This document shows, piece by piece, positions 16,303 to 26,332 of a DNA stretch of 38,740 nucleotides. Origin of the DNA: Acidobacteriota bacterium (lineage in GTDB: Bacteria; Acidobacteriota; Terriglobia; 2-12-FULL-54-10). Under the pieces are notes generated by a model, which saw nothing but the letters and a program-made list of their open reading frames with translations, ran no database searches and was not told the DNA's origin. Position 1 is the stretch's first letter. Each line of letters starts with the position of its first letter. The translations under genes were made by a program, and so were the position numbers. The stretch is taken from NCBI GenBank assembly GCA_009691245.1, contig SHUM01000032.1:1-38740 (forward strand), in the 5' to 3' direction.

Positions 16303-17862
16303 ATGACCATGCGACCAAAACCACTGCTGCTAATCATTCTGGATGGCTGGGGGCACAACCCTTCCTCCTATGGCAACGCCATCGCCTTGGCACGCAAGCC
16401 CACTTGGGATGAGCTGACGCGCGACTATCCGCATACGCTTATTCACACCTCGGGGCCTGCCGTGGGACTGCCCGAAGGGCAGATGGGCAACAGCGAAGTC
16501 GGCCATCTGAACATGGGCAGCGGGCGCATCATTCACATGAACATCACGCGGCTGGATCAGATGATCCAGTCCGGCGAATTCTTCAAGCACCCGGTGCTGG
16601 TAAACGCCATGCTGCGCGGGCGTGAGCGGCGGCTGCATCTGCTGGGCCTCTTAAGCGACGGCGGCGTGCATTCGCGGCAGGAGCATCTGTACGCGCTGCT
16701 ACGCATGGCGCGGCAGTCGGGCGTCGAGAAAGTTTTCGTTCATGCCTTCATGGATGGTCGTGACACGCCGCCCAACAACGGCATCGGATACATGGAGCAG
16801 TTGCAGAAGCAGTTGCAAACCATCGGCGTGGGAGAAGTGGCCACCGTGTCAGGCCGCTACTACGCGATGGATCGCGACAAGCGCTGGGAGCGCACCGCGC
16901 GCGCGTACAACGCCATCGTCAATGGCGAAGGCCAAAAGACGACTGATCCGGCGGCGGCAATCCGCGCGTCCTATGAGCAGGGCGTTACCGACGAGTTCAT
17001 CGAGCCTCATGTGGTTACCAATGAACGCGGGGAGCCGCGCGGCGTGATCCGCGACGAAGACGCCGTGATCTTCTGCAACTTTCGCGCCGACCGCGCCCGT
17101 CAGATGACCACCGCGCTCACTGATCCACTTCTGGAGGGCATTCCGCGCGCGTCGATGCCGCAACGGCTGGCCTACGTCTGCATGACGCAGTATGACAAGA
17201 AGTCGGCCTTGCCGCGCGTGCTGGAGGCGGAAGCTCCCGAGCACATCCTGGCGCACATCATCGCCGAGAACGGTCTGCGCAATCTGCGCGTGGCCGAGAC
17301 GGAGAAGTACGCGCACGTCACTTACTTCTTCAACGGCGGCGTGGAGACGGCCTTCCCCGGCGAGGAACGCATCCTGGTGCCATCGCCCAAGGTGGCGACT
17401 TACGATCTGAAGCCGGAGATGAGCGCGGCGGGGATCGCCGACGCCGTGGTCAAGGCCATTGAGGGCAAGACCTTCGACTTCATCATCATTAACTTCGCCA
17501 ACGCCGATATGGTGGGCCACTCGGGAAAGTTGGAAGCCGCGATCCAGGCGGTGGAGACGGTCGATAGCTGTCTCGGACGCATCTACGCGGCGCTGCGACG
17601 CGAGGGCGGGGGCATGATCGTCACCGCCGATCACGGCAATGCCGAGATGATGATTGACCCGGTAACAGGTGGGCCGCACACCTATCACACCACTCTACCT
17701 GTACCCTTGCTGATGGTGCTTCCTGGCGCCCATCTTCCGCACTTGCGGGAGGGTGGATCCCTGCGCGACATCGCACCGACATTGCTGGGAATCAGCGGGC
17801 TGGAGACGCCACGCGAGATGAGCGGCCGGGATCTGCGCAGGAAGCCAATTGGGCCGAAATAA
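16303..17862 (+). CDS. gpmI: 2,3-bisphosphoglycerate-independent phosphoglycerate mutase
   Basis: 519 residues, full length. [11 protein letters not shown] starts the metal site; [17 protein letters not shown] contains the phosphoserine; [49 protein letters not shown] and [11 protein letters not shown] supply the rest of the two-metal phosphatase-like active site. It interconverts 3- and 2-phosphoglycerate. ATG 16303 or 16309 could be used; neither has a strong ribosome site. It lies downstream of eno, whose substrate it makes. Confidence 0.97.
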   Translation: MTMRPKPLLLIILDGWGHNPSSYGNAIALARKPTWDELTRDYPHTLIHTSGPAVGLPEGQMGNSEVGHLNMGSGRIIHMNITRLDQMIQSGEFFKHPVLVNAMLRGRERRLHLLGLLSDGGVHSRQEHLYALLRMARQSGVEKVFVHAFMDGRDTPPNNGIGYMEQLQKQLQTIGVGEVATVSGRYYAMDRDKRWERTARAYNAIVNGEGQKTTDPAAAIRASYEQGVTDEFIEPHVVTNERGEPRGVIRDEDAVIFCNFRADRARQMTTALTDPLLEGIPRASMPQRLAYVCMTQYDKKSALPRVLEAEAPEHILAHIIAENGLRNLRVAETEKYAHVTYFFNGGVETAFPGEERILVPSPKVATYDLKPEMSAAGIADAVVKAIEGKTFDFIIINFANADMVGHSGKLEAAIQAVETVDSCLGRIYAALRREGGGMIVTADHGNAEMMIDPVTGGPHTYHTTLPVPLLMVLPGAHLPHLREGGSLRDIAPTLLGISGLETPREMSGRDLRRKPIGPK

Positions 17863-18192
17863 AATATTTATATTCGTGATTGTCACAGAAGTTTGGACGT
17901 ATAATCGGGGCGTCCGGAAGTACCAGCGCGGAACTTGAGTAACCGAGTTGATCCACGCCGATTCGCACAACTGCCTCGGCGGTATATTCGTTCCGACTCA
18001 ACCCGTTCACTCACTGCGAATGCGCGTGCGACCTCTTCGGGAGGGATCATGCGGAATGTCACAATCCATCCCCCCACATCAATTAATTAGGATTCCTGTG
18101 TCGGTGTGCGCACGCGGTTTTCCGCCGTGCGGTGCGCGCCGTCGTTCATGGCTGCCTTCGCCGATCGATCCGAAATGGAAAAGGAGTGAGCA
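17863..18192. other. Spacer between gpmI and the receiver-like gene
   Basis: No gene is seen. A TATAAT lies at 17900-17905 with TTGTCA upstream, but the spacing (14) is too short for a confident promoter. The last bases carry AAGGAG (18181-18186), a perfect ribosome site for an ATG at 18193 that is stopped after two codons. Confidence 0.4.
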
Positions 18193-18216
18193 ATGACCTA
18201 AAAATTTTTATTGGCC

Positions 18217-18600
18217 ATGCCGCCGGAGCGGCAGATTCGCGTCCTGAATATTCTGGAGAGTGAGCACTACGATGTGACCCTGGCCGCCGACGCGGGTCGC
18301 GCGATGATGTTGTTAGGGTTTCCGGCGCACTTCGATCTGGTGCTGGTGGATGCCGATATCCCCGGTGGTAGCTGGCGGGAAATTCTGCAGATGGTGATCG
18401 CCTCGCGGCCCGAGTGCGAGGTGATTGTCTGTTCACGCTGCGGAGAGGAAGATTTGTGGGCCGACGTGATCCAGTCCGGCGCATTCGATCTGATCCCTGA
18501 TCCCATCGAACGTAATGAACTGCTGCGCATCGTCAATAGCGCGCGCAACAGCGAATACCTGCGCCGCTTCACGCATTTCCACAACGCGCAGGCCAGTTAA
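18217..18600 (+). CDS. Receiver-like (CheY-fold) protein with an interrupted start
   Basis: About 127 residues from ATG 18217 (TTG 18211 also in frame). The segments RVLNILESEHYDVTLAADAG, FDLVLVDADIPGGSWREIL (phosphorylatable Asp) and PECEVIVCSRCGEEDLW, GAFDLIPDPIERNELL follow the CheY fold. The acidic pair after the first strand is missing, so signalling may be degenerate. The good ribosome site belongs to ATG 18193, whose frame is the same but hits TAA at codon 3 (18199-18201): M-T-stop-KFLLAMPPERQ. Either the gene is damaged or it is started from a weaker codon by re-initiation. There is no output domain. Confidence 0.6.
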   Translation: MPPERQIRVLNILESEHYDVTLAADAGRAMMLLGFPAHFDLVLVDADIPGGSWREILQMVIASRPECEVIVCSRCGEEDLWADVIQSGAFDLIPDPIERNELLRIVNSARNSEYLRRFTHFHNAQAS

Positions 18601-18682
18601 CCACCAGGCTGGAGTCACAGGCGAGGCGAAGGGATTCTCCTGCCTGCTTGCCATGCGCACGCTCTTACCAAATAATGAAGGG

Positions 18683-19501
18683 ATGGCAGACCAAATTTAT
18701 CTGAGCCTCTGGCTCCCTGACTTCAGTGAGAACTCGATGATTGAAGCATGGGGCAAGGTGCTGGAGGCCTTCCCCGCGTCGCCAGCCTTACCGGGCGTTC
18801 GTAGTGTTGCGGTGATTCCATTCGAGTGGAGCGAGACCGCCGTTTTTGAGCAGGACTACGCCGAAGGGGCCGATGTATCATTGGCAGCCGAGGCTGCCCG
18901 CGAATTCCTTCATCCCGATTACGCCTATCAGGCATCGCTCCACTGGGATATGTGGCGTTTGAAGAATCCAGAGGAGCTGGCTGACACGGACATGGAAGCC
19001 ATCGTGGACGACGAGTTCCTGGACAAAGACGAGGCAGGTGCGGATGCGACTGGCGAATCGGAGGAAGCTGCCGAATCGTCAGGCGACCATCGGGCAGGGC
19101 ATCGTACGGACGAATTGCTAGGATGGAAACGCCTCCCGATGGAGGTCACGGTAACTTGTCTGGGGCCTGCATTTGAAGAGGTGGTCGCCAGGACTGAGTT
19201 GGATGGAAGTCCGGAGGGTGCCTTCTCTCAGGTTCCGGAGCGGCCACACCTTAGGATTGATCTCGGCTTGGACACGTTGTTTTTGCCCGATGACGCGGAT
19301 CACGAAAGTGCCAACGAGGTAGAAGATGAGGATGAGGACGATTGGCAGGAATCGGCCTTGTGTTACCGCGACAACATCACTCAATTGCTTGGCTTCATTC
19401 GCCGCATCGAGAAAGCTGTGCCGCTGCAGAGCAGACTGCTTTGGTCGGCCTCCGGCGATGACTTGAGCGAGCGGATTCGCTTGGCGTACAGTGGCGAGTA
19501 A
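18683..19501 (+). CDS. Acidic protein of unknown function
   Basis: 272 residues from ATG 18683 (ADQIYLSLWLPDF). I do not recognise a family. It is strongly acidic, with a Glu/Asp-rich middle (DDEFLDKDEAGADATGESEE) and a second acidic patch EVEDEDEDDW. No signal peptide or membrane segment is seen, so it is probably cytoplasmic. The ordered parts are FEWSETAVFEQDYAEG, GWKRLPMEVTVTCLGPAFEE and LCYRDNITQLLGFIRRIEKA. It lies between the receiver-like gene (82 bases upstream) and the end of pgk on the other strand. Confidence 0.75.
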   Translation: MADQIYLSLWLPDFSENSMIEAWGKVLEAFPASPALPGVRSVAVIPFEWSETAVFEQDYAEGADVSLAAEAAREFLHPDYAYQASLHWDMWRLKNPEELADTDMEAIVDDEFLDKDEAGADATGESEEAAESSGDHRAGHRTDELLGWKRLPMEVTVTCLGPAFEEVVARTELDGSPEGAFSQVPERPHLRIDLGLDTLFLPDDADHESANEVEDEDEDDWQESALCYRDNITQLLGFIRRIEKAVPLQSRLLWSASGDDLSERIRLAYSGE

Positions 19502-19516
19502 GAGTTCAATCGCTGG

Positions 19517-20725
19517 TTAAGATTTGTCCGAGAGAGCTTCCACGCCCGGCAGCTTGCGGCCCCCCAGAAACTCGAGAGAAGCGCCACCGCCGGTCGAGAT
19601 GTGGCTGACCTTGTCCGCGAACCCGGCCTGAGTGATGGCGGCGATCGAATCACCTCCCCCAACAATGGTCGTCCCGCGAACTTTACTAACGGCCTGCGCG
19701 ACAGCAAACGTTCCTTTGGCAAAGGGTGGGACTTCAAATATTCCCATGGGACCGTTCCAGATGACCGTTCCGGCTGTTACCACCTGCACGGCGTAAAGGC
19801 GGGCCGTCTCCGGGCCAATGTCCACGCCCATCCAGCCATCTGGAATGGGAAGGATATGTCCGTCCACAGTCTTGGTCAGGGTAGCGGCGTCGACCTTCTC
19901 GGCGATGACATGATCGCCGGGCAGATCCAGCGTCCAACCGTTGTCCTTGGCCTGTTGTAGCAGTTCACCCGCCAGCTCAATCTTATTTTCCTCAACCAGA
20001 GATTTTCCAGTGTCGAGCCCCTGCGCGCGCATGAAGGTGTAGGCCATGGCCCCGCCGATCATCAGCGCATCCACCTTGGGCAGCAAGTTCCGTATGACCT
20101 CGATCTTGTCGGAGACTTTGGCGCCGCCCAGCACCGCGACAAAGGGCCGCTCGGGATTCTCAAGCGCGCGGCCCAGGTAGTCTAGCTCCTTTTCCATCAG
20201 CAGGCCGGCGGCGGACTGTTGCAGATGATGGGTGATGCCCACGGTGGAGGCATGCGCGCGATGCGCCGTGCCGAAGGCGTCATTCACGTAGAGATCGGCC
20301 AGCGATGCAAGCTGTTTGGAGAATGCCTCGTCGTTGGCTTCCTCTTCCGCGTGGAAGCGGAGGTTTTCGAGCAATAGCACACCGCCATCAGTCAAGGCGG
20401 CGGCTGCCGCTGTGGCCGTTGATCCCACGCAGTCGGAGGCAAATGACACTGGCGTTCCCAACAACTTTTCGAGATGGCTGGCAACCGGCGCCAGACTCAT
20501 CTGGGGACTTACCTTGCCCTTGGGCCGCCCCAGGTGCGAGGCAAGGATCAATCGCGCGCCTTGTTGAAGAGCCAGTTCGATGGTTGGCAGCGTCTGGCGG
20601 ATGCGTGTGTCGTCGGTGATTACGGGGGTAATCGAGCCGTCTTCGCCGAGCGGGACGTTGAAGTCCACGCGCATGAAGACTTTTTTGCCTTTCAATTTCA
20701 GGTCACAAATGGAGAGTTTGGACAT
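19517..20725 (-). CDS. pgk: Phosphoglycerate kinase
   Basis: About 402 residues from ATG 20725 ([20 protein letters not shown]); the frame extends to 20761 into non-conserved sequence. Motifs: [67 protein letters not shown] and GGGDSIAAI near the end. It makes ATP from 1,3-bisphosphoglycerate. It follows gap on the same strand, with a long hairpin between them, and is probably transcribed with it. Confidence 0.97.
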   Translation of the reverse strand: MSKLSICDLKLKGKKVFMRVDFNVPLGEDGSITPVITDDTRIRQTLPTIELALQQGARLILASHLGRPKGKVSPQMSLAPVASHLEKLLGTPVSFASDCVGSTATAAAAALTDGGVLLLENLRFHAEEEANDEAFSKQLASLADLYVNDAFGTAHRAHASTVGITHHLQQSAAGLLMEKELDYLGRALENPERPFVAVLGGAKVSDKIEVIRNLLPKVDALMIGGAMAYTFMRAQGLDTGKSLVEENKIELAGELLQQAKDNGWTLDLPGDHVIAEKVDAATLTKTVDGHILPIPDGWMGVDIGPETARLYAVQVVTAGTVIWNGPMGIFEVPPFAKGTFAVAQAVSKVRGTTIVGGGDSIAAITQAGFADKVSHISTGGGASLEFLGGRKLPGVEALSDKS

Positions 20726-20768
20726 GTATATGTTCTTTCCCTGAAATGATTGAGGCGACACATGCTGT

Positions 20769-20852
20769 CACAAAGCCGCGCGCGTCAGTAAGCGGACCGA
20801 CACTGGGTCTAACAAGCTTGCCGGTTCGCTTACTGACGCGCGCGGTTTTGCG
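20769..20852 (-). repeat. Long intercistronic hairpin between gap and pgk
   Basis: Arms of 30 bases (20769-20798 and 20823-20852) pair with three mismatches; the core is GCCGCGCGCGTCAGTAAGCG. No T tract follows. It ends two bases before the gap stop and 43 bases before the pgk start. It is related to the 12530 repeat and may set the relative amounts of gap and pgk mRNA. Confidence 0.75.
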
Positions 20853-20854
20853 CG

Positions 20855-21862
20855 CTACAGGCCCTTCTTGGCCAGGAACTTAATGAGGTCGCGGACACGG
20901 CAGGAGTAACCCCACTCGTTGTCGTACCAGGAGACGACCTTAACGCAGTTTCCGCCAATCACGCGGGTCAATGGCGCATCCACGATGGAAGAGCGCTCGT
21001 CACCCTTGAAATCGATGGATACCAGTTGTTGATCGGAGTACCCGAGGATGCCTTTCATCGGACCGTCGGCGGCAGCCTTCATCAGCGCATTCACCTCCAC
21101 GACGGTGGTGGGCTTTTCGGTGAAGACCACCAGGTCCACCACGGACACATTGGGAGTGGGCACACGCATGGCGAAGCCGTCCAGCTTGCCCTTCAAGTCC
21201 GGGATCACCAGATGCACGGCCTTGGCTGCGCCAGTGGAGGTGGGGATCATGGAGAGCGCCGCTGCGCGGGCGCGCCGCAAGTCCGGGTGCGGCAGATCGA
21301 GCAGCTTTTGATCGTTGGTATAGGAGTGGATGGTGGTCATTGAGCCACAGCGGATGTTGAGATTGTCGTGGATGACCTTGGCGATGGGTGCCAGGCAATT
21401 GGTGGTGCAGGAGGCATTGGAGACAATGCGGTGCTTGGCTGCGTCGTAGGCTGTGTCGTTCACGCCCAGCACCAGCGTAACGTCCTCATCGCTGGCTGGC
21501 GCCGAGATAATCACCTTCTTCACGCTACCCCGGAGATGCTTGCCGGCATCAGCGGCCTTGGTGAACAGGCCGGTCGATTCCACCACTACTTCGGCTCCTA
21601 CGGACTCCCAATTGATGGCGCTGGGGTCCCTCTCGGCAAACACGCGGAGGGTGCGGTGGTCCACCTGAATGGAGTCCTTTCCGGCCACCACGGTGTTCTC
21701 CAGATTGCCCAGAATTGAATCGTACTTCAGAAGATATGCCAGCGTGGCTGGGTCGGTGATGTCGTTCACCGCCACAATTTCGATCTCAGGATCGTGCAAC
21801 GCGGCTCGGTAGATGTTCCGCCCGATTCTTCCGAAACCGTTGATCGCTACTTTAGTGCTCAT
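20855..21862 (-). CDS. gap: Type I glyceraldehyde-3-phosphate dehydrogenase
   Basis: 335 residues. VAINGFGRIGRNIYRAA is the NAD-binding loop; SNASCTTNCLAPIAKV carries the catalytic cysteine; the histidine is in the following IRCGSMTTIHSYTNDQ region; SYDNEWGYS-type ending (WYDNEWGYSCRVRDL) is present. It oxidises glyceraldehyde 3-phosphate to 1,3-bisphosphoglycerate. GGGGAGGAAGTAGC precedes ATG 21862. It is the first gene of the gap-pgk pair; an operator-like palindrome lies 46 bases upstream. Confidence 0.97.
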   Translation of the reverse strand: MSTKVAINGFGRIGRNIYRAALHDPEIEIVAVNDITDPATLAYLLKYDSILGNLENTVVAGKDSIQVDHRTLRVFAERDPSAINWESVGAEVVVESTGLFTKAADAGKHLRGSVKKVIISAPASDEDVTLVLGVNDTAYDAAKHRIVSNASCTTNCLAPIAKVIHDNLNIRCGSMTTIHSYTNDQKLLDLPHPDLRRARAAALSMIPTSTGAAKAVHLVIPDLKGKLDGFAMRVPTPNVSVVDLVVFTEKPTTVVEVNALMKAAADGPMKGILGYSDQQLVSIDFKGDERSSIVDAPLTRVIGGNCVKVVSWYDNEWGYSCRVRDLIKFLAKKGL

Positions 21863-21907
21863 GCTACTTCCTCCCCGTGGAATGAATTGCCGAATGGTAT
21901 ACCCGAT

Positions 21908-21924
21908 CCAGATGGATCATCTGG
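21908..21924. promoter_or_regulatory. Operator-like palindrome upstream of gap
   Basis: CCAGATGGATCATCTGG is a perfect inverted repeat of seven bases around GAT. It lies 46 bases before the gap start and a few bases above a weak -10-like TATACC. No gap regulator is encoded nearby. Confidence 0.4.
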
Positions 21925-22028
21925 CACAAACTCAAAATGACTGGCCGGAAATTATTATGCCGACCAACGCAACTGCTAATTTTACGATCCTGAAGGGCTC
22001 CCAATTTGAAAGCGCAGGACGGATTTGC

Positions 22029-22058
22029 AAAAAAATGCTCACCCGCTAGGGTGAGCAT
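22029..22058 (-). terminator. Rho-independent terminator
   Basis: On the minus strand ATGCTCACCC, loop TAGC, GGGTGAGCAT, then seven T. It would end transcripts of the exported protein at 22292-23443, 234 bases upstream, and isolate gap. An attenuator in the gap leader is the alternative. Confidence 0.82.
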
Positions 22059-22291
22059 TGACGAAAAAGGAGAATTGGTTCGACAAATGGCTACCATCAA
22101 ACCTGTTATGACTGGAGTTTATGGCTTCCCCGTAAGTCTTGTCAAGGGAATTCTGGAACGAAAAAAATCTATCTAACATGTTTATTATCATTATGATACT
22201 GGAAAGACAAAATGTGTCGCACTACTGTAATTTGTATTTTTTGAAATAAAATGTACTCCAAAAGTGGACTTTTCGGCCTATTATCAATCGC

Positions 22292-23443
22292 TTACTTTTG
22301 GTCTAAGTGCAGTTTTGTAATCTCTGCGTCCACAGGCCGGTCAAAAATGGGGAAAGGGATGTATTTTTTGGCAAAAACCCGAAATCCGCCGAAAGCCAAT
22401 CCGGCCACCAAGGCAAATGCGATCACTGTGCCTGCCAAGGAAAATACCGCGAGGATCAAGTTTCCCACGTTTCGCCCGCCTGGCTCGGTGAACTCGTTCC
22501 ACATTAGCGAGGTCTGGTAATTGACTCGATCCAGGAGTCGGGTGGCCTCCGTTGGAGTGGGCGCGCCGATGACCAGCGCAACCAAGCTACCCTTTCTTTG
22601 CATCAGCACATGAGGCAAACCAGTGCCTCCGGCGACCTCCGGCAGATCGAGGAACTCGGAAAATTTCTTGGCGGCCAGTTGTGGCGTCGGGTACAGAATC
22701 AGCAGTAATGTCGCGGCCGTATTGCCGATATTATATTTGGCCACTGCTGCTTCGGTGTCATGCTCCAAGCCAAGTTTGGCGGCGGGAAGTTCCGTCAATA
22801 CACGACCTAAGCCGAGCGGGCCAACCACAAACTTGCGGGATAAGGGAATCAAGTTTTCGATGGGGAAGAAGGAAGGCAATGCCGGCAAAACCGCTTCACG
22901 ATCATCAGTGGCGGGGATCTCCGCAGTAAGCGCAGGAAGTTCGTCCCGCGCGATTTCCGGTCCACGCGCTTCCAGCAGATAGGCCCCGCGCCAGAGGTAC
23001 AGCGAGCCATTGCCGGTGGAGATTACATCTTCGGATACCTTCTCCACCTTCCTGCCCGGTCCGTTAAAGAAGGTGAATATACCCAGGCTGCCCGTGGCAT
23101 CCCTCATCTTCCAAAGGGTGGCCGTCAGCTTCTCACCGCCGCGAATATACTCGCGCTGGTCCCCGCTAACGAAGCCGTACTCGCGAAATATCGCTGCGTT
23201 CTCTCCAGCTGTTGCGCTTAAATCACCATCGGTGATGGCTTTGAGTGGACTGCCCTGCCAGTCGCCAAATTTCTCGGGAAGGGAAGCGGAGGCGGAGCTC
23301 GTGAGTACCAAGGCGATGGTAATGGCAAATAAGATGGACCGGGTCCGCGCGACCAGTTTGCCTATATGGGCCTGCAGGTTGATTGTGCTGACCTGTACGG
23401 TGATTGTATTGAGAGGAAGCATATTTTTCTTTACCTCAATCAT
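22292..23443 (-). CDS. Exported, C-terminally anchored protein of unknown function (DUF6599-like?)
   Basis: 383 residues. A long N-region is followed by an export signal (SILFAITIALVLTSSASASLP). The mature part has FGDWQGSPLKAI, AAIFREYGFVSGDQREYI, LWKMRDATGSLGIFTFFNGP, GNGSLYLWRGAYLLEARGPE, then a hydrophobic segment LILAVFSLAGTVIAFALVAG close to the end. The YLWRG pattern reminds me of an acidobacterial family that I think is DUF6599; this is from memory. It probably sits outside the inner membrane with a C-terminal anchor. GAGGT precedes ATG 23443; ATG 23422 is also possible. It ends at the terminator at 22029-22058. Confidence 0.72.
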   Translation of the reverse strand: MIEVKKNMLPLNTITVQVSTINLQAHIGKLVARTRSILFAITIALVLTSSASASLPEKFGDWQGSPLKAITDGDLSATAGENAAIFREYGFVSGDQREYIRGGEKLTATLWKMRDATGSLGIFTFFNGPGRKVEKVSEDVISTGNGSLYLWRGAYLLEARGPEIARDELPALTAEIPATDDREAVLPALPSFFPIENLIPLSRKFVVGPLGLGRVLTELPAAKLGLEHDTEAAVAKYNIGNTAATLLLILYPTPQLAAKKFSEFLDLPEVAGGTGLPHVLMQRKGSLVALVIGAPTPTEATRLLDRVNYQTSLMWNEFTEPGGRNVGNLILAVFSLAGTVIAFALVAGLAFGGFRVFAKKYIPFPIFDRPVDAEITKLHLDQK

Positions 23444-23604
23444 GATACCTCGCTGGCCATCATTTGACTACCCGTTCGCCTTACGGGATACAACGAAAAT
23501 TTCAGCCAATCCGGTATTGCCGGTGGAGTGGCAATGCTAAACTGTTTCGCTGCGGGTAGCGCGGCGATGGAATTGAACTATTAACCATCTGTGTAGAGGA
23601 CGCA

Positions 23605-24330
23605 ATGGCTGGACCCTGGCTGGTATTGAGACACATTGAGCACGAGCATCTGGGAACGCTGGCAGCCGTACTGCAAAGCCAGCAGCTCACTTACAGGTAC
23701 GTGGATGTTTTTCGCGCAATGCCCGTGCCTGCCACGTCGCGCGGCTTGGGTGGAGTCATCGCCATGGGCGGGCCGATGGGCGTATATGAAGCAGACAAAT
23801 ACCCGTTCATCCAGTCGGAACTGAGACTGCTCCGCGATGCCGCTGAGTCAGGGATTCCGGTGATAGGGATTTGCCTGGGGGCGCAGATGATTGCCGCTGC
23901 TCTCGGTGCACGAGTCTCTCCTGGGCATGGCCCTGGGCATGGCAAGGAGATTGGCTGGTATCCGGTTCGCGTCGTTGCACCGCGGGATGAATTTACGGTC
24001 ACGCTTCCCGCCTCGTTCACTGCTTTCCATTGGCACGGCGATACCTTTGATGTTCCGGTTGGCGCCACGCGTTTGTTCGAATCGGATCTCTATCCCAATC
24101 AGGGGTTTCGCTGGGGAGCGAATGTGCTGGCATTGCAGTTCCATTTTGAAGTGGACCGGGCGATGATCGCCGATTGGATGGAAGACTCCGCCTGCGTGGC
24201 CGAAGCGGAGTCCGTGGAAGTTGGCAGGCGGGCCGCCATTCTTAACCATACACGCCAGCATGGGGCCGGGTTGGAGGAGTTGAGCGCCCGGTATTTCTCC
24301 AACGTTCTGAAGCAATTGGCTGCAAGGTGA
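23605..24330 (+). CDS. Class I glutamine amidotransferase (GMP synthase-like)
   Basis: 241 residues. The single GATase1 domain has GVIAMGGPMGVYE, GIPVIGICLGAQMIA with the nucleophile C90, AFHWHGDTF, and LALQFHFEVD with H180 and E182 completing the triad. No synthetase domain is fused, so it belongs to the free-standing group that hydrolyses glutamine or a gamma-glutamyl compound. The true substrate is not readable. GAGG precedes ATG 23605. It is divergent from the exported protein gene and convergent with the amidohydrolase. Confidence 0.88.
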   Translation: MAGPWLVLRHIEHEHLGTLAAVLQSQQLTYRYVDVFRAMPVPATSRGLGGVIAMGGPMGVYEADKYPFIQSELRLLRDAAESGIPVIGICLGAQMIAAALGARVSPGHGPGHGKEIGWYPVRVVAPRDEFTVTLPASFTAFHWHGDTFDVPVGATRLFESDLYPNQGFRWGANVLALQFHFEVDRAMIADWMEDSACVAEAESVEVGRRAAILNHTRQHGAGLEELSARYFSNVLKQLAAR

Positions 24331-24379
24331 GCGGCCCGGAATCACCGGCTCCGTTCCGCCTACGAACCTATTCTGATTT

Positions 24380-24417
24380 CAACTAGCAACCGCGCACTCC
24401 CAGTCGCGGCTCTGTTA
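24380..24417 (-). repeat. Solo half of the palindromic REP-like repeat
   Basis: On the minus strand ACAGAGCCGCGACTGGGAGT matches one arm of the 12530 repeat; the other arm is missing. It lies between two convergent stops. Confidence 0.5.
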
Positions 24418-24451
24418 CCCCATCAAACAAATCGGGTTCGTGTGGTTGCCA

Positions 24452-26332
24452 CTATCGCCGGCTGATACCCAGCCGCTTGCGCCGGGCCTTCAGCTCTTCA
24501 AGAGTTGATACGAGTGTGGCCTTCTGGCGTACGTTGTTTTCGTCGGCGAAGGCCGGGGTAGCGAAGACAATCTTGCCACCCATCATGGTCATCTGCGGTT
24601 TGATGGTTTTCATCTGATCGACTGGAGTGGCCATGAAGTCCTTGTCGAGGACCACCAGATCAGCCATCTTGCCCGTTTCGAGTGAGCCGATTTTGTCGGG
24701 ACGCAGCACGTAATCAGCGCCGTTGCGTGTGAAGAAGCGCAGCACTTCCTGATGGTCCAGCCGTTCCTGCGGCCCCCATACCTTGCCTTTGGGATCCTTG
24801 CGGTCCATGAACCACTGCAAATCTTTCCACTTGTCCTTATCCGCGTCGGACTCGTAGGCCGTCAAGACGCCTGCCTTCATCATGCTCTTCACGGGAATCG
24901 GGTAGGTCTGAGCAATCTTCTCGCCCCAGGCCTCGGCAGTGGCCTGCGCACCGCCGACCATGCTGTAGCAACTGAACTGCGCTCCCAGCTTGGCCACGTG
25001 CGGCAGGTCCGTCGGGTCGACCAGGAAGCAGTGGTCAAACGCCCAGCCCTTCACCGAGTTCGGGCCGTAATCTTTCACGAGCTGGTCCATCATGCCCAGC
25101 ATCATCTTGATCGAGCGGTCGCCGGTGATGTGCGTGTTGGCGAAGCGGGCGCCGTACTGACCGCTCTTCATCACCCAGTTGCGGAAATAGTTGTCGACGA
25201 TGGGCGCGCCCTTGGCACCTTTGTATTCGCCATCCAGAATGCATTGGCCGCGCGGCCACCAGCCGTCGAGATTCGAGAAGCTCCCAACCTTCTTCAGGTT
25301 TGTGCAACTGCGCACGCCGGCACCGTCCACGGCCGAGGGCGCCAGCGAGATTACCCACATCATTTCGTCGCCCTGGCCCACTTGCTTGGCGTGCTCCTTC
25401 AATTCATCCAGATTCACCAGATTGCCGAAGTAGCCCTCCAGGCCATAGGGTAGCCGCAGGGTCAGGTCGTTGTTTTTCTGCAGATACTTCATGGCGGCAA
25501 TGGCGTAATCGGGGAAGCGTGTCGAGAGTGTGGTGATGCCCTCGGCGTTCAGCTCCTCGGCATACATCTTGTAAATCCTGGCCATGTCTGCGGGCTTGGG
25601 CGTGGGCAGGTAATCCATCGGCAGGCGTACTGCGGGAGCCTCGAGATGCCCTTCGGGCTTGCCGGTCTGATCGATCCAGTAGCGGCCCTGCTTCTTCATG
25701 AAATCGCCGTGCTCGGCAAAGAGCTTGTCCAGAATTTTGCTGTTAACCACCAGGCCGTTGGCGATGGGGAAGCCCAGCGCCATGACCACGCCGTTGTCGG
25801 GCGCTGCCTTGTCGAGCACGTAACGGTTCAGTTGGTCGAACATGATTTTCGACTCTTCCGGGCCGCCGACGTCGCCGGTCGAGGCGAAGAAAATATTCTC
25901 GCCGGGCTTGATCTTGTACTTCTGGATGTTGCCGCGAATCTGGTTGGCGATGTCGTCGGCGCTATGCACACCGCGCCAGTCAATTGGATAAGCCAGCAAG
26001 CCCTCCGAGCCGACCCAGCCGCCGTAGACCGTCTCGGCGTAGTCGTGAATGTGATTGTGGGTGTCGATGATGCCGGGCATCACCGTCTTGCCCTTCAGGT
26101 CAATCACCTGCGTGTTGGGGCCGGCGAGCTTCTCCACCTCCGCGTCTGTTCCCACCGCCACAATGGCGGTGCCGCGAATGGCCACGGCCTGCGCCACGGT
26201 AAAGGCCTTATCGACGGTGAGCACTTTCCCGTTCTTGAGAATCATGTCCGCTTGCTGCGCGCGAAGCGGCGAGATCACTCCGCTAACCAGAGTGAGAGCG
26301 AATATCCAGTACATGGCAGATCGGCGTGGCAT
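24452..26332 (-). CDS. Exported amidohydrolase (YtcJ-like)
   Basis: 626 residues. A signal peptide (YWIFALTLVSGVISPLRAQ) is followed by DMILKNGKVLTVD and VMPGIIDTHNHIHDY with the HxH metal site, then GWAFDHCFLVDP and TAYESDADK, and the closing GSLETGKMADLVVLDKDF that is typical of the amidohydrolase superfamily. YtcJ-type enzymes hydrolyse amide or formamide bonds. Substrate unknown. A ribosome site, GGGAGGA, precedes ATG 26332. It ends with a lysine/arginine-rich tail and appears to be a single-gene unit. Confidence 0.9.
   Translation of the reverse strand: MPRRSAMYWIFALTLVSGVISPLRAQQADMILKNGKVLTVDKAFTVAQAVAIRGTAIVAVGTDAEVEKLAGPNTQVIDLKGKTVMPGIIDTHNHIHDYAETVYGGWVGSEGLLAYPIDWRGVHSADDIANQIRGNIQKYKIKPGENIFFASTGDVGGPEESKIMFDQLNRYVLDKAAPDNGVVMALGFPIANGLVVNSKILDKLFAEHGDFMKKQGRYWIDQTGKPEGHLEAPAVRLPMDYLPTPKPADMARIYKMYAEELNAEGITTLSTRFPDYAIAAMKYLQKNNDLTLRLPYGLEGYFGNLVNLDELKEHAKQVGQGDEMMWVISLAPSAVDGAGVRSCTNLKKVGSFSNLDGWWPRGQCILDGEYKGAKGAPIVDNYFRNWVMKSGQYGARFANTHITGDRSIKMMLGMMDQLVKDYGPNSVKGWAFDHCFLVDPTDLPHVAKLGAQFSCYSMVGGAQATAEAWGEKIAQTYPIPVKSMMKAGVLTAYESDADKDKWKDLQWFMDRKDPKGKVWGPQERLDHQEVLRFFTRNGADYVLRPDKIGSLETGKMADLVVLDKDFMATPVDQMKTIKPQMTMMGGKIVFATPAFADENNVRQKATLVSTLEELKARRKRLGISRR

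Larger units (their letters stand above)
21863..22291. other. A/T-rich spacer upstream of gap
   Basis: No gene is supported. It holds the palindrome at 21908-21924, an intrinsic terminator at 22029-22058 acting on the minus strand, and an A/T-rich stretch (22160-22260) with no recognisable gene. Confidence 0.5.
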
